Program-made: the position numbers and the translations under genes
The notes under the pieces: generated by a model
Database searches by the model: none
Seen by the model: the letters and a program-made list of their open reading frames with translations, nothing else
What the model was told of the DNA's origin: nothing
In this document: positions 53,368 to 61,777 of the stretch, piece by piece
How the letters are laid out: every line of letters begins with the position of its first letter
How positions within the stretch are numbered: the first letter of the stretch is position 1
Source of the DNA: Anaeromassilibacillus sp. An172
GTDB lineage: Bacteria > Bacillota > Clostridia > Oscillospirales > Acutalibacteraceae
Direction: 5' to 3'
Length of the DNA: 64,000 nucleotides
Assembly: GCF_002160515.1 (NCBI RefSeq)
Contig: NZ_NFKS01000002.1
Span: forward strand, 1 to 64,000

Positions 53368-53730
53368 ATGAACACCAAGATCTGCTATCTATATCGGGAT
53401 GCAGGTAACTATAAGGTTCATAATGAGTGCGTTATCCAGGGGGAATTATCCAAGGAGCAAATCCAAAGCATTCTTGATTGCTGTGACATGGGGGAATATT
53501 TTATCCCAAGACAGGTCGGGATGCCGGAAAGGAGATTCGATGAGTATGATACCGAGGTCGATCATTGCTGGTTTGAAATCAGCGAAGATGGGTTTGAGCG
53601 CACAAATCAGCCTGCGAATATTCCTTTAACGCCCAGACAGCTTGTGGAGAACTTTGCCCTTCGTAAAGATAATTGGGATGACACGGAGTGTATCGATTCA
53701 GAAAATAGTGATTTAGGAATGGAGATGTAG
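53368..53730 (+). CDS. ICE hypothetical protein, first gene of the left end
   Basis: The protein has 120 residues and I do not recognise a named domain. It begins NTKICYLYRDAGNYKVHN, contains CDMGEYFIPRQVGMPERRFD and WFEISEDGFERT, and is probably a small alpha/beta cytosolic protein. It ends in an acidic tail closing SDLGMEM, one of several such ends in this region. AAAGGAGG precedes the ATG. The next gene starts 3 bp after its stop. Confidence 0.82.
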   Translation: MNTKICYLYRDAGNYKVHNECVIQGELSKEQIQSILDCCDMGEYFIPRQVGMPERRFDEYDTEVDHCWFEISEDGFERTNQPANIPLTPRQLVENFALRKDNWDDTECIDSENSDLGMEM

Positions 53731-53733
53731 CTG

Positions 53734-54030
53734 ATGAATGAATGGGAACGCCTGCACCAGCAGGCCAAACGGTACCAGACAGAGTATCCTCCCGGTACCC
53801 GGATCATGTTACTGAGCACGGGCAGAGATCCGAATCCTGTCGAGGATCAGACAAGAGGTACTGTCAAAGTAGTGGATGATATCGGAACACTGCACTGCTC
53901 GTTTGACAATGGAAGGTCTCTCGGAGTTGTGCCTGGTGAGGACTCGTTCCGCAAGCTGACGGAGGAAGAATTGGCAGAGGAACAGGAATCCGGCATGACT
54001 GAGGATCAAGGCCCCGTCATGGGAATGTAG
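53734..54030 (+). CDS. DUF4314 domain protein
   Basis: This 98-residue protein matches the DUF4314 pattern: PPGTRIMLLSTG, TRGTVKVVDDIGTLHCSFDN and LGVVPGEDSFRKL. The fold is likely a small SH3-like beta barrel. The last 20 residues are acidic and end PVMGM. It is a standard member of Tn1549-like gene strings. Its role in the element is unknown. It is probably translationally coupled to the previous gene. Confidence 0.88.
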   Translation: MNEWERLHQQAKRYQTEYPPGTRIMLLSTGRDPNPVEDQTRGTVKVVDDIGTLHCSFDNGRSLGVVPGEDSFRKLTEEELAEEQESGMTEDQGPVMGM

Positions 54031-54042
54031 GAGGTAAATCAT

Positions 54043-54183
54043 TTGGAAATGGAAATTGAGATTCCAGAGGCGCTGGTGGAGCCGCTTTTGATCCAGGCTG
54101 CCATTGAGGAAGTGCCTGTGGAGGAAATTGTAACAAGGGCAATTCAGAAATTCATGGAAAGAGGTGAACACAGTGGCTGCTGA
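54043..54183 (+). CDS. Small ICE protein, TTG start
   Basis: A 46-codon frame starts at TTG 54043 with AGGAGG 8 nt upstream. It encodes EMEIEIPEALVEPLLIQAAI and then VEEIVTRAIQKFMERGEH. The strand-helix-helix look is that of a minimal ribbon-helix-helix protein, and similar short proteins precede RHH genes in related elements as far as I recall. It overlaps the start of the next gene by 11 bp, so coupling is likely. Confidence 0.7.
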   Translation: MEMEIEIPEALVEPLLIQAAIEEVPVEEIVTRAIQKFMERGEHSGC

Positions 54184-54874
54184 CGGGAAGAAAGGCATTA
54201 CGGTCAAAGTCGATGCGGCTTTGCATGCCGAGATTACACAATATCTGCAAGACCACGGGATGACGATGACGGAGTTTGTCACACTGGCATTGCAGGATGA
54301 ACTGCATCCTAAAATTGATGAAAAGGAAGGGAAAAACATGGAGAAAATGAGGACACTGGCGTTTCAGGTGCCGGAAAGCCTGTTCCAGCGGATCAAGGAT
54401 TATCTGCACCGCAATAACATGACACAGAAAGACTTTGTCATCGGCCTGATTGAGCAGGAGCTGGATCGGGATCTGGCTGAGAGTCAGGAAACCGGCGAGG
54501 CCCAGGGTGACTTCGAGGATACAGAGGAACTGGAGGATACTGAGCAGTTGGACGCTGATCAGGAGTTACTGGAAGATGCGGAAACTGCTTCTTCTGCGGA
54601 GGGAATGGATGAAGCGGAACCGTCTATCTCCGATCAGGAAGAACCGGAGACATCTGAGGAAGGCCCTGATGCCGAAGAACTGGATGATGAGATGTCTCCA
54701 TTAGAGGAAACCGGCGAGTCAGAGGATCAGGACGATGAAGATATGTCAGAGGATGCCCTGGAGGATGAGGGCGAGGAAGAAACCGAAGAAGCCCTGGAGG
54801 ACGAATACGAGGATGAATCCGAGATTGAGGATGAATCGGAAGATGAACATGTAGGTTTCGCCATGGGAATGTGA
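54173..54874 (+). CDS. Tandem ribbon-helix-helix protein with long acidic tail
   Basis: This protein of about 233 residues starts with two similar ribbon-helix-helix-type units: GITVKVDAALHAEITQYL with GMTMTEFVTLALQDEL, then LAFQVPESLFQRIKDYL with NMTQKDFVIGLIEQEL. From about residue 105 to the end it is almost wholly Glu/Asp-rich, a DNA-mimic-like composition, and it finishes GFAMGM. GTG at 54173 has AAGAGG 8 nt upstream; a GTG at 54164 is less well spaced. It may regulate the element or bind DNA during transfer. Confidence 0.8.
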   Translation: MAADGKKGITVKVDAALHAEITQYLQDHGMTMTEFVTLALQDELHPKIDEKEGKNMEKMRTLAFQVPESLFQRIKDYLHRNNMTQKDFVIGLIEQELDRDLAESQETGEAQGDFEDTEELEDTEQLDADQELLEDAETASSAEGMDEAEPSISDQEEPETSEEGPDAEELDDEMSPLEETGESEDQDDEDMSEDALEDEGEEETEEALEDEYEDESEIEDESEDEHVGFAMGM

Positions 54875-54888
54875 GGTGAATACAGCCT

Positions 54889-55545
54889 ATGACAATCTAT
54901 CAGGCAGAATTGCTCCGCCGCCTCCCTCAATTAGACTGTACTGGGTATTATGGTTATCGGGATGGTCTGCTCCACATTTTTCACGGAGACGATCCTTTCT
55001 GTCGTCAGACACCCGAAGGCTTTCTCCGGTTTTATGAGGATCAGTTTGAGGCACTAAGCCAGACGGAACTCTATGATAAAATTCATCAAGAGGTCAGAGC
55101 CATCCGTGAGTATGTGGGCCTCTATGAAGCAGCCCCGCAGATGGAGGCAGAGGGCGTCCATGATTACCGGAAACTGGCGGAGTATGGGAATATCGTCCTG
55201 GCCGGAACGTATAATGAAAACCATGGTTTCATGTTTACCACATGGGATCAGGATAAAGAGCGCAGCTATGTATCCGGCGGCGATTATTCTCCCAATTATG
55301 CATATGCAAAAGAATCTTTCGTCCGACGTTCGGGGCTGATCCAGGAACAACGCCTGTTCCAGCCGGAAGAAGCAGAAAATCTCTATCGTTGTGTGGACTA
55401 CGCCAGAAATCACTGCGGCTCCCTCACCTTTGAGCAGTCGAAAGCGCTGGATGAGCTGGCGGAAAAGCTGTCGTTTGGCTATCCGGAGATTGAGAAAAAT
55501 CCCCCCACCTTTGAACCGGAGGATGGCCCACAACTGAATCTGTAA
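54889..55545 (+). CDS. ICE hypothetical protein
   Basis: The protein has 218 residues and no domain that I can name. It begins with YQAELLRRLPQLDCTGYYGY, has GNIVLAGTYNENHGFMFTTW at mid-length and ends acidic with PEDGPQLNL. A hydrophilic, mixed alpha/beta cytosolic protein is likely. The segment with RSYVSGGDYSPNYAYAKESF resembles pieces of polyvalent ICE proteins. GAGGTGA precedes the ATG, and a terminator follows the stop. Confidence 0.8.
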   Translation: MTIYQAELLRRLPQLDCTGYYGYRDGLLHIFHGDDPFCRQTPEGFLRFYEDQFEALSQTELYDKIHQEVRAIREYVGLYEAAPQMEAEGVHDYRKLAEYGNIVLAGTYNENHGFMFTTWDQDKERSYVSGGDYSPNYAYAKESFVRRSGLIQEQRLFQPEEAENLYRCVDYARNHCGSLTFEQSKALDELAEKLSFGYPEIEKNPPTFEPEDGPQLNL

Positions 55546-55556
55546 CTGAAGTGGCA

Positions 55557-55590
55557 CCCTTGCTTTGTTGATGAAGCGAGGGCTTTTTTT
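55557..55590 (+). terminator. Internal terminator in the ICE operon
   Basis: The stem CCCTTGCTT/AAGCGAGGG (one wobble) is followed by CTTTTTTT. It splits the ICE gene string into transcription units, unless read through. Confidence 0.85.
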
Positions 55591-55606
55591 ATGAAAGGAA
55601 CCATGA

Positions 55607-56230
55607 ATGATGTATTTTACCGAAACCGAAGCCCTCCGTGAGCTGGAGATCCTCATGCAGATGATCCCCGGTTTCCAGCCCAAGGGCTATGGGAGCATGG
55701 TCATGCCGGATCAGATTTATATCTGTCTGCAGGAACCGTCCCCTCCCACTTATCAGGAGATGATCGCGGATACCATGCATGCTGTCCGATACCGCCCCTT
55801 CCTGCAAAGAGTGGAGGAACTTCTAATCGAAAGCGAGATGAGGCCCATGAACTATCTAAGCAATCACCATCAGAAACTTTTCCAGATAGCCATCCAGAAA
55901 AAAGACAGGAAAAATTATGCCCTGTTGTCGGCACTCTATCTTTTTACCGCCGATCCGAGGCTCTGGCGCATCATGAGGCATCAGGTGGATGGGAACCTCA
56001 TCCGGTTTGACCGCAGGAAACTGTGCGGTTTGAATGAATACACCTATCCCCTCTACTGTGCGGCCAAGGATTTATATATGGGAACCAGGCATCTTACCAT
56101 CCGGGATCTGGCTGACAGGGAGCTGATCTCCCCAAAGCAGTTTGCCGCCATCTGCGATGCCATGGCAATCCGCAGATTCGGCCTGAAAGCCATAGAACCG
56201 GCAGAAAAAAAGGAGGAATGTGAACCATGA
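55607..56230 (+). CDS. ICE hypothetical protein
   Basis: This 207-residue, mostly helical protein has the recurring features EALRELEILMQMIPGFQPKG, LLSALYLFTADPRLWRIM and HLTIRDLADRELISPKQF. I do not recognise its family. Unlike most neighbours it does not end in a Gly/Met tail (it ends EECEP). AAAGGA precedes two ATGs in a row. It overlaps the following gene by 4 bp. Confidence 0.78.
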   Translation: MMYFTETEALRELEILMQMIPGFQPKGYGSMVMPDQIYICLQEPSPPTYQEMIADTMHAVRYRPFLQRVEELLIESEMRPMNYLSNHHQKLFQIAIQKKDRKNYALLSALYLFTADPRLWRIMRHQVDGNLIRFDRRKLCGLNEYTYPLYCAAKDLYMGTRHLTIRDLADRELISPKQFAAICDAMAIRRFGLKAIEPAEKKEECEP

Positions 56231-56943
56231 ACATCGAAGAAAGATATCCCCTTCTCATTGGGCATTCCAGCCAGGGAAATCATGAACTGCACAGCATTCA
56301 GGAGGTGGCGGATTTTATCTGCACCCAGGGGCTGGAAAGCGACCTGCTGATTACCCAGGAGGATGGCTCCTATTTTTTGAACACCTTCGGCATCTACATT
56401 GACCGGATTGCCGACATGGAATATCGTGAGGCGCTGCTGAAGGTGCTGATCCCCATGCAGATGGAACTGGACGGTACAGCAGAGATCGATGAGGAACCCA
56501 GCCCGGAGGATGAGCGGCTGGAAGAAGTCAATAAGAGGCTGGAGCCATTTGAACTGTACCAATGCGGCAACGGGAAATATGGGCTGTCTCTTCCTTTTTC
56601 TTTTCTGCAGGAACCCTATGAGAATTACGGACAGGCGGCGTTTAACCGGTTCGCGGAGGAACATGGCGAAGAAGCAAAGAATTCCTTCGGCCTGTATACC
56701 CATGGGAGCGGCTACGAATGGGAAAAAGTTTTCCAGGCCGCCTTTCAGGATGATGCGGGCTTGCGAAGAATTTCGTTTGACAGTGAGGCCGGAGGATTTT
56801 ACTGCTACTGCCCGGATGCCGAACTGCTGGAACGCATGGGGCTTGCGTTCAAGGCTATCTGCGATGATCCGGAGCGGTTTCAGGAAATGGTAAACCGCGC
56901 GCTTTCGGATGGGCAGGACGAAATGCCGGGGATGCAGCTATAA
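56227..56943 (+). CDS. ICE hypothetical protein with LPD-like character
   Basis: This 238-residue protein contains SIQEVADFICTQGLESDLLI, an acidic central linker and a C-terminal part with GGFYCYCPDAELLERMGLAF. The N-terminal third looks like small domains found in polyvalent conjugative-element proteins. It ends EMPGMQL after an acidic stretch. GGAGGAAT precedes the ATG and overlaps the previous stop. Confidence 0.78.
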   Translation: MNIEERYPLLIGHSSQGNHELHSIQEVADFICTQGLESDLLITQEDGSYFLNTFGIYIDRIADMEYREALLKVLIPMQMELDGTAEIDEEPSPEDERLEEVNKRLEPFELYQCGNGKYGLSLPFSFLQEPYENYGQAAFNRFAEEHGEEAKNSFGLYTHGSGYEWEKVFQAAFQDDAGLRRISFDSEAGGFYCYCPDAELLERMGLAFKAICDDPERFQEMVNRALSDGQDEMPGMQL

Positions 56944-56967
56944 GAAAGAAGAAATGGAGATGGAACA

Positions 56968-58557
56968 ATGGAATCCGATAGAAAAACCTTACAGATTGAA
57001 GTAGTCACAGAAAATGCTGACCAGAGCGGCGTTTATTTTACAGCCTTAGACCTTCCTGCCATGGGCGGCCGCATTCAGGACGCTCTCCAGAGACTCCGGG
57101 CTACAGAAAATCCGGCCCCCTCTTTCAACGTGAGCATCCGGGAAAGCCCAAAACTCCCGGAGCTGGCCGATACTATCCTGATCGCTCCCACGCTTCCGGA
57201 GCTAAACTTTTTTGCCCGCCGGCTGGCGTCCATGCCGGATGAGGATATCCTGCTTCTGAAAGGCGTATTCCGCTACCGGATGGAAGATGTCCGGTATGAG
57301 AACGGAATCCCCATGAAGGATCTGATCAACCTGACCTATGGACTGGAAGCGGTCATGATCGCCTCGAATGTCGGCGATGATGAAGCCTTGGGGCGGTTTG
57401 TCATCGAGAATGAGCTGAATGAAGATGTAAACGCCATCCCTGAGTCCTCCCTCTATCTGCTGGATTTGGCTCAGATCGGGAAAATGCAGAGGGAAAATGA
57501 TGGCGGCGTGTTCGTGGAGGGCTGTTACGTGGTAGCCGGGGCATATGAGCTGGCTGAGATTTATGATGGAACCCATCTGCCGGAAATAAAGGAAGAACCG
57601 GAGGATACTGTGTTCCGGCTTTTGGTCGCTCAAACGCCCATGGACGATCCGGAAGAAACCATTGGAAGTGCCGAGTGGATCAGCCTGCCGATTTCGCAGG
57701 AACAGGCAGATCAGGCGGCAAATCGACAAAACGAGGTTTGCATGGAAGACTGTGTTTATTTCGACATGGAATCCGCCATCCCACAGATCGATGACCAGGT
57801 CTTCGACAGCATGGATCACTTTGCCCGGTTGAACCAGATTGCCATGCAGTATCAGGCCATGGACGAACCGGAGCAGATTAAATACAAGGCGGTACTGGAG
57901 GCCGAGCCGCACCTGACAATGGAAAAGGCCCTGGAGCTTGCCTCTCATCTTCCAGAGTATGAATTCACACCTCTGCCCTGTGATGAGGCGAACTTTTTCA
58001 AAGAATATCTGTCCCATCACTTGGACGCCCGCATGGATCGGAGGTGGCTGTCCACCATTGCAACACAGGCCGAAGGAGCCAGATTGCTGCAAAGTCTGAG
58101 CGCATCACAGACAGAATATGGAATCCTATCGGCCCGCGGGCATTCCCTGTACGAATTGGTTCCTTATGGGGAGTCGTCCAGAGAACTATCCACCCAGGCC
58201 CTGACGGATGAAAAGCTGGAAGTGGTGGAGGTGCTTGGGCAGACCGCCCTGTTTACCAATGGCCGGGTAACCGAACAGGAGCTTCCGGATGGGCTTTACC
58301 GCTATGACCTGCGGGAAGGAGAAAATCTGGCTTTCGCCACCATTGAAAGGAACGTGGCGGTAAATCACGCTGGTACGATCCTGACCAAAGCGCCGCTGGA
58401 CTTTGGCGGCCAGGAATATTTTGTATTCGATGACGATACCAGACCTAACTTCCTGGGCTACGACCTGACACCGGAGGAATTCCTGCAAACAGATTTTACC
58501 CAGACGGATGCCCAGGAGGAAGACACTGCCCCACAGATGGGAGGTATACAGTCATGA
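56968..58557 (+). CDS. Polyvalent ICE protein, ArdA/antirestriction-like
   Basis: This is the longest of the early ICE genes, 529 residues. The segment IPMKDLINLTYGLEAVMIAS then FVIENELNEDVNAIPESSLY is the pattern I associate with ArdA-like antirestriction modules in Tn1549-type elements. EPEQIKYKAVLEAEPHLTME and LDLAQIGKMQRENDGGVFVE support it. ArdA-type proteins mimic DNA and block type I restriction when DNA enters a new host. The C-terminal third holds a separate domain (LLQSLSASQTEYGILSARGH onward). It ends APQMGGIQS. The ArdA role is by recalled similarity only. Confidence 0.72.
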   Translation: MESDRKTLQIEVVTENADQSGVYFTALDLPAMGGRIQDALQRLRATENPAPSFNVSIRESPKLPELADTILIAPTLPELNFFARRLASMPDEDILLLKGVFRYRMEDVRYENGIPMKDLINLTYGLEAVMIASNVGDDEALGRFVIENELNEDVNAIPESSLYLLDLAQIGKMQRENDGGVFVEGCYVVAGAYELAEIYDGTHLPEIKEEPEDTVFRLLVAQTPMDDPEETIGSAEWISLPISQEQADQAANRQNEVCMEDCVYFDMESAIPQIDDQVFDSMDHFARLNQIAMQYQAMDEPEQIKYKAVLEAEPHLTMEKALELASHLPEYEFTPLPCDEANFFKEYLSHHLDARMDRRWLSTIATQAEGARLLQSLSASQTEYGILSARGHSLYELVPYGESSRELSTQALTDEKLEVVEVLGQTALFTNGRVTEQELPDGLYRYDLREGENLAFATIERNVAVNHAGTILTKAPLDFGGQEYFVFDDDTRPNFLGYDLTPEEFLQTDFTQTDAQEEDTAPQMGGIQS

Positions 58558-58757
58558 TGTTTGCTCTGGATTTTGTTCTTGGCCTGATCCTGGGAGCGGC
58601 GATTACCGCCCTGGCAGCCATGGCCTTGTTCAGTTATCGGGAATATCAGCGGGAAACCGCTGCGGAAATTGAAAAGCTGAGTAAGCGCCTGAATGAAACC
58701 CAGGCGATGATAAACCAAACAGAAATGGAGAGAAGGATTCATGGCAACAATCACTGA
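58554..58757 (+). CDS. Small membrane protein with coiled coil
   Basis: This 67-residue protein has one N-terminal membrane segment (FVLGLILGAAITALAAMALF), followed by a charged helix (AAEIEKLSKRLNETQAMINQ) that could form a coiled coil. The ATG overlaps the stop of the preceding gene, so translation is coupled. It overlaps the next gene by 17 bp. Function unknown; it could be an anchor for a complex at the cell membrane. Confidence 0.75.
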   Translation: MMFALDFVLGLILGAAITALAAMALFSYREYQRETAAEIEKLSKRLNETQAMINQTEMERRIHGNNH

Positions 58758-59322
58758 AATCAAAGCCGAGCAGCTCCGGCGTCCGGATACTCCGGAAGGG
58801 CTGATCCTTCAGGGCTGCGGCGGGGATCTGCAGGAATGGGTAACCGGCATCAATGACATGCTGACGGAGGAAAATATTCTGCTGGACGGGAGCCGGTTTG
58901 AACAGGCTTCTGTTTTTGAACATCAGGGCCTGACCAACCTGTTCCTCCCCTTTGACGATGTCAAGCTGGACATGGGAAAGCTGGCGATCTGGCGCTTGAA
59001 CACCCGTGAGCAGTTCGGGAGCATGTGGTGTTCTGACTACGTGGATAACCGGCTGGGCGGCCCTTTGGAAGAAAACGCCCCGGCACAAAAGCCGGACTGT
59101 CCTCTCATTGGGCAGAACGGAAACATCTTCAACCTGATGGGGATTGCCAGCCGGACACTCAAGGAACATGGCATGGAGGAACAAGCCAGGGAAATGCGGA
59201 GCCGCATTATGGAATCCGGCAGCTATGATAAGGCCCTGGTAATTATCGGAGACTATGTCAACATCACTTCTATCGATGAGACGGATGAGGATTTCGAGGA
59301 AGGGATGGACATGGACTTATAA
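58741..59322 (+). CDS. LPD28-like ICE protein
   Basis: This 193-residue protein contains the conserved segment KPDCPLIGQNGNIFNLMGIA and then MEEQAREMRSRIMESGSYDK and VIIGDYVNITS. I associate these with a large-polyvalent-protein-associated domain common in conjugative elements. The N-terminal half (FEQASVFEHQGLTNLFLPF) may bind nucleic acid or protein. It ends with a strongly acidic stretch and EGMDMDL. It begins inside the previous gene. Confidence 0.78.
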   Translation: MATITEIKAEQLRRPDTPEGLILQGCGGDLQEWVTGINDMLTEENILLDGSRFEQASVFEHQGLTNLFLPFDDVKLDMGKLAIWRLNTREQFGSMWCSDYVDNRLGGPLEENAPAQKPDCPLIGQNGNIFNLMGIASRTLKEHGMEEQAREMRSRIMESGSYDKALVIIGDYVNITSIDETDEDFEEGMDMDL

Positions 59323-59353
59323 ACCATTTGAAAGGAAGGAGAGGTGAAGAAAG

Positions 59354-59461
59354 ATGGCTGCATTTTTATCTGGAACTGTGGTTGGAGGGATCATGGGGAT
59401 TGTGATTTTATGCCTCTGCCAAGCGGCATCCCGTGCTGACCGGGAAATGCCAAAACTTTAA
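59354..59461 (+). CDS. DUF3789 small membrane protein
   Basis: A 35-codon frame encodes one membrane segment (LSGTVVGGIMGIVILCLCQA) followed by SRADREM. The size and the Cys/Ala-Ser-Arg-Ala-Asp-Arg ending match DUF3789, a recurrent tiny protein of Tn1549-like elements. GGAGAGGTG is upstream, about 6 nt from the ATG. Role unknown. Confidence 0.8.
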   Translation: MAAFLSGTVVGGIMGIVILCLCQAASRADREMPKL

Positions 59462-59477
59462 GTATCGCTAAAATTAC

Positions 59478-59521
59478 GCCGGTATCAATCGCCCTTTAAG
59501 ACGGTTGGTACCGGCTTTTTT
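59478..59521 (+). terminator. Terminator before the methylase gene
   Basis: The stem GCCGGTATCAATCG/CGGTTGGTACCGGC (with wobbles) is followed by TTTTTT. It precedes the adenine methylase gene by 30 bp, so the gene's expression depends on readthrough or on a promoter overlapping the hairpin. Confidence 0.8.
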
Positions 59522-59539
59522 GCTTTCCGGGCGGTTGGT

Positions 59540-59556
59540 GCCACCAAGGAGGTGGC
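59540..59556 (+). promoter_or_regulatory. Hairpin enclosing the methylase ribosome site
   Basis: GCCACC / GGTGGC form a 6-bp perfect stem with AAGGA as the loop. AAGGAGG, the ribosome site of the methylase gene, is split between loop and 3' arm, and the annotated GTG (59552) lies in the arm. This could limit translation of the methylase. Confidence 0.55.
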
Positions 59557-60532
59557 GAATATCAAAACACCTGTGAGCTGGGTGGGCAATAAAACGTCCA
59601 TCCTCCACATTCTCTATGCGCTGTTCCCGATCCGCTATGAGCGGTATATAGAACCCTTCGGCGGCTCCGGCGCAGTGCTGCTTGGCAAGGCTGAGCCGGA
59701 TAAATTCGAGGTTTACAACGACTACAATGGGAACCTGGTGAACCTGTTCCGCTGTATGCGTGACCGGCCTCTGTCCTTTATCCGGGAGCTGGGCTTTCTG
59801 CCCTTAAACGCCAGGGATGACTTCCTGGTCTTAAAGAAGTTCTTTCAGAAGGAAGAATTCACCGATGAATTCTTAAATCAGGAGCTGGATCTGACCACGA
59901 TTGTCCTGCCGGAGATCAAGGCGGAGGAAATCCGTGAGCTGTATAAAAAGGCCATGCATGATTATGACCTGCGCCGTGCGGTGATGTTCCTAAAACTCAT
60001 CCGCTACAGCTATTCCAGCTCAGGAAAGAGCTTCGCCTGCCAGCCCTTCTCCGTCCGGAGCCTGTTCGGGCTGATCCAGGATTTCAGCATCCGCATGGAG
60101 AACGCTGTCATCGAAAATCAGGACTTTGAAGTGCTGATCAGCCATTATGACCGCCCGGATGCCTTCTTTTACTGTGATCCGCCCTATTTCAGCAGCGAGT
60201 ATGTGTATGAGTGCGGATTTACCTGGGAGGATCATGTGCGTCTCCAAAGCACCTTGGCGGATGCGAAGGGCAAATGGCTGGTGTCCTATAATGACTGCCC
60301 GGAAATCCGGGATCTGTACCGGGGATCGGAATTCTTTGATTTTAAGCGTATCCACTCCATGGTGCAGAAATATGAGGCGGGCAAGGAATTCCCGGAGCTG
60401 CTCATCGGCAACTATGACCTGTATGAGAGGGAGCGCCGGAAACCGCATCAGATGACGCTGTTTTCCGATCCCAGCTTCGATTACGAAAAAACCTTAAAGG
60501 AGTGTATCATATCATGCAAGAAAAAATTGTAA
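59552..60532 (+). CDS. Dam-type DNA adenine methyltransferase
   Basis: This 326-residue enzyme has the S-adenosylmethionine motif IEPFGGSGAVLLGK near residue 30 and the catalytic DPPYF near residue 210. The N-terminal KTPVSWVGNKTSIL resembles D12-class N6-adenine methyltransferases. It would methylate element DNA and thereby protect it during transfer. The target site is unknown. The start is unclear: GTG at 59552 overlaps the ribosome site, while an in-frame ATC at 59561 has ideal spacing. It is followed closely by small genes. Confidence 0.88.
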   Translation: MANIKTPVSWVGNKTSILHILYALFPIRYERYIEPFGGSGAVLLGKAEPDKFEVYNDYNGNLVNLFRCMRDRPLSFIRELGFLPLNARDDFLVLKKFFQKEEFTDEFLNQELDLTTIVLPEIKAEEIRELYKKAMHDYDLRRAVMFLKLIRYSYSSSGKSFACQPFSVRSLFGLIQDFSIRMENAVIENQDFEVLISHYDRPDAFFYCDPPYFSSEYVYECGFTWEDHVRLQSTLADAKGKWLVSYNDCPEIRDLYRGSEFFDFKRIHSMVQKYEAGKEFPELLIGNYDLYERERRKPHQMTLFSDPSFDYEKTLKECIISCKKKL

Positions 60533-60732
60533 AGGGATTTATTTTCATGCCTGTACCCGCCGATCTGTTCATGGCCTCCGGCATCGAGCCGCTGTCGCTG
60601 CTTCGTTACTCCGCCTCGGAGGGCCGGATCGTCATTGAAGTGATGGATGGCATGGAAGACGATATCGCCTGCGATGGCGATTGTGAGAACTGCCCTCATG
60701 CGGATGCTTGCGAGGAAAGTGAGGTGTTCTGA
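60514..60732 (+). CDS. Small Cys-cluster ICE protein
   Basis: This 72-residue protein has a hydrophobic N-terminus (KGFIFMPVPADLFMASGI) and ends with a cysteine cluster CDGDCENCPHADAC, probably a small metal or redox site. It is found beside AbrB-like genes in similar elements as far as I recall. The ATG at 60514 follows AAAGGAG by 11 nt, and its stop overlaps the next start. Confidence 0.78.
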   Translation: MQEKIVKGFIFMPVPADLFMASGIEPLSLLRYSASEGRIVIEVMDGMEDDIACDGDCENCPHADACEESEVF

Positions 60733-61031
60733 TGGGGCCGATGTACCGTGTCCTCGGTAAACGGGGGCGCATTACCATCCCCTTTGAAATCCGCAAGCGT
60801 GTGGGCTTTGCCTACAATGACATTCTGTCCTTCACCGAGCAGGATGACCGCACCGTAGTGGTAAAACGGGAAAAGATCTGCGATGAGTGCAAAGCAAAAG
60901 AACGGGCCAAGGATGACGAGGTATCGCTGCTGGAATTCCTAAACAGTCTTACCCCGGAGGAACAGCATGCGGCCCTGATCCATCTGTCTGTCAAATGGGC
61001 GGAGAAAAAGGGCGGTGATTTTTATGGATAG
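60732..61031 (+). CDS. AbrB/MazE/SpoVT family DNA-binding protein
   Basis: This 99-residue protein has the swapped-hairpin motif RVLGKRGRITIPFEIRKRVG (residues about 5-25), with FAYNDILSF and VVKREKICDECKA after it. A CxxC pair follows, and a helical C-terminus completes it. It probably represses ICE genes or pairs with the preceding Cys protein. Its ATG overlaps the previous stop (ATGA arrangement), and it overlaps the DUF3849 gene by 8 bp. Confidence 0.88.
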   Translation: MGPMYRVLGKRGRITIPFEIRKRVGFAYNDILSFTEQDDRTVVVKREKICDECKAKERAKDDEVSLLEFLNSLTPEEQHAALIHLSVKWAEKKGGDFYG

Positions 61032-61758
61032 CCGAAAGCCCCTCTATCGCCATTCTCTGAAGGAGGCTGTCCGGCATGAGGAAAAAGATCTCTGGCGGGA
61101 AAGTTATAAGATCAACTGCGACTGCGCCAGGGCCATCGAGCGGATCATTGCCGAAAACTATGATGGCAAGAAGCTGGGGCCGGATCTGGCGGAGCCGATT
61201 ATCCAGCAGTATGGCTTCAACCGTGTGAACTGGGTGCTGGCCAATACCGTACAGCAGAAAAAAGAAGATGGCCGTATCTCCCCGGAAAACCGGCAATGGG
61301 CAGAAACCTTCCCGATTCCCCAGGAGGATCATAACTGGCAGTTTGAAGTAAGTTCCCATCCGGGGCTGACGGATTTGTTCATAGGCGATGTGCGGAAGGC
61401 ATGGCAGGCCCTGGGCCTGTTTACCGCCGCTCACTGTGTGGAGAACAGCCAGAATCAGGACTATACCGGGAAACTGCTGGTGCTGAACCCTCATATCCTG
61501 GGCAGCGCCTACCAGACACCGGAGCGTCAGCTCTTCCTTGCCAAGGATGGATGGGGATGCATCCCCGGCGCTCCCAGGCAGACCGTGTTCGGGAGATTCT
61601 TAAGCGAGGAAAAGGATCAGATTACCTTTTTCAACCGCTCCGATTTTATCGGAGTCCTGAGCGCAGAATATCTGCCGGATTGGGCGAAGGAAAAACTTGC
61701 GGCAATGGAGGTGCCGGAGACGGAGGAAACCCCGTCCGATGGCATGACTTTGCAATAA
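61024..61758 (+). CDS. DUF3849 domain protein
   Basis: This 244-residue protein carries the DUF3849 pattern: LYRHSLKEAVRHEEKDLWRE, YKINCDCARAIERII, then QQYGFNRVNWVLANTVQQK and DGRISPENRQWAETF. The domain is common in Tn1549-like elements and polyvalent proteins. The C-terminal half has no clear homologue. It ends acidic, then SDGMTLQ. The ATG at 61024 follows GGCGGTGAT; an ATG three codons earlier is less well placed. Confidence 0.85.
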   Translation: MDSRKPLYRHSLKEAVRHEEKDLWRESYKINCDCARAIERIIAENYDGKKLGPDLAEPIIQQYGFNRVNWVLANTVQQKKEDGRISPENRQWAETFPIPQEDHNWQFEVSSHPGLTDLFIGDVRKAWQALGLFTAAHCVENSQNQDYTGKLLVLNPHILGSAYQTPERQLFLAKDGWGCIPGAPRQTVFGRFLSEEKDQITFFNRSDFIGVLSAEYLPDWAKEKLAAMEVPETEETPSDGMTLQ

Positions 61759-61777
61759 ATCAAACAGGAGGAAAACC

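Noticed and set aside
57202-58092. A 296-residue minus-strand frame opposite the ArdA-like gene
   Set aside because: No ribosome site or motif; all real genes here run on the plus strand with coupled starts.
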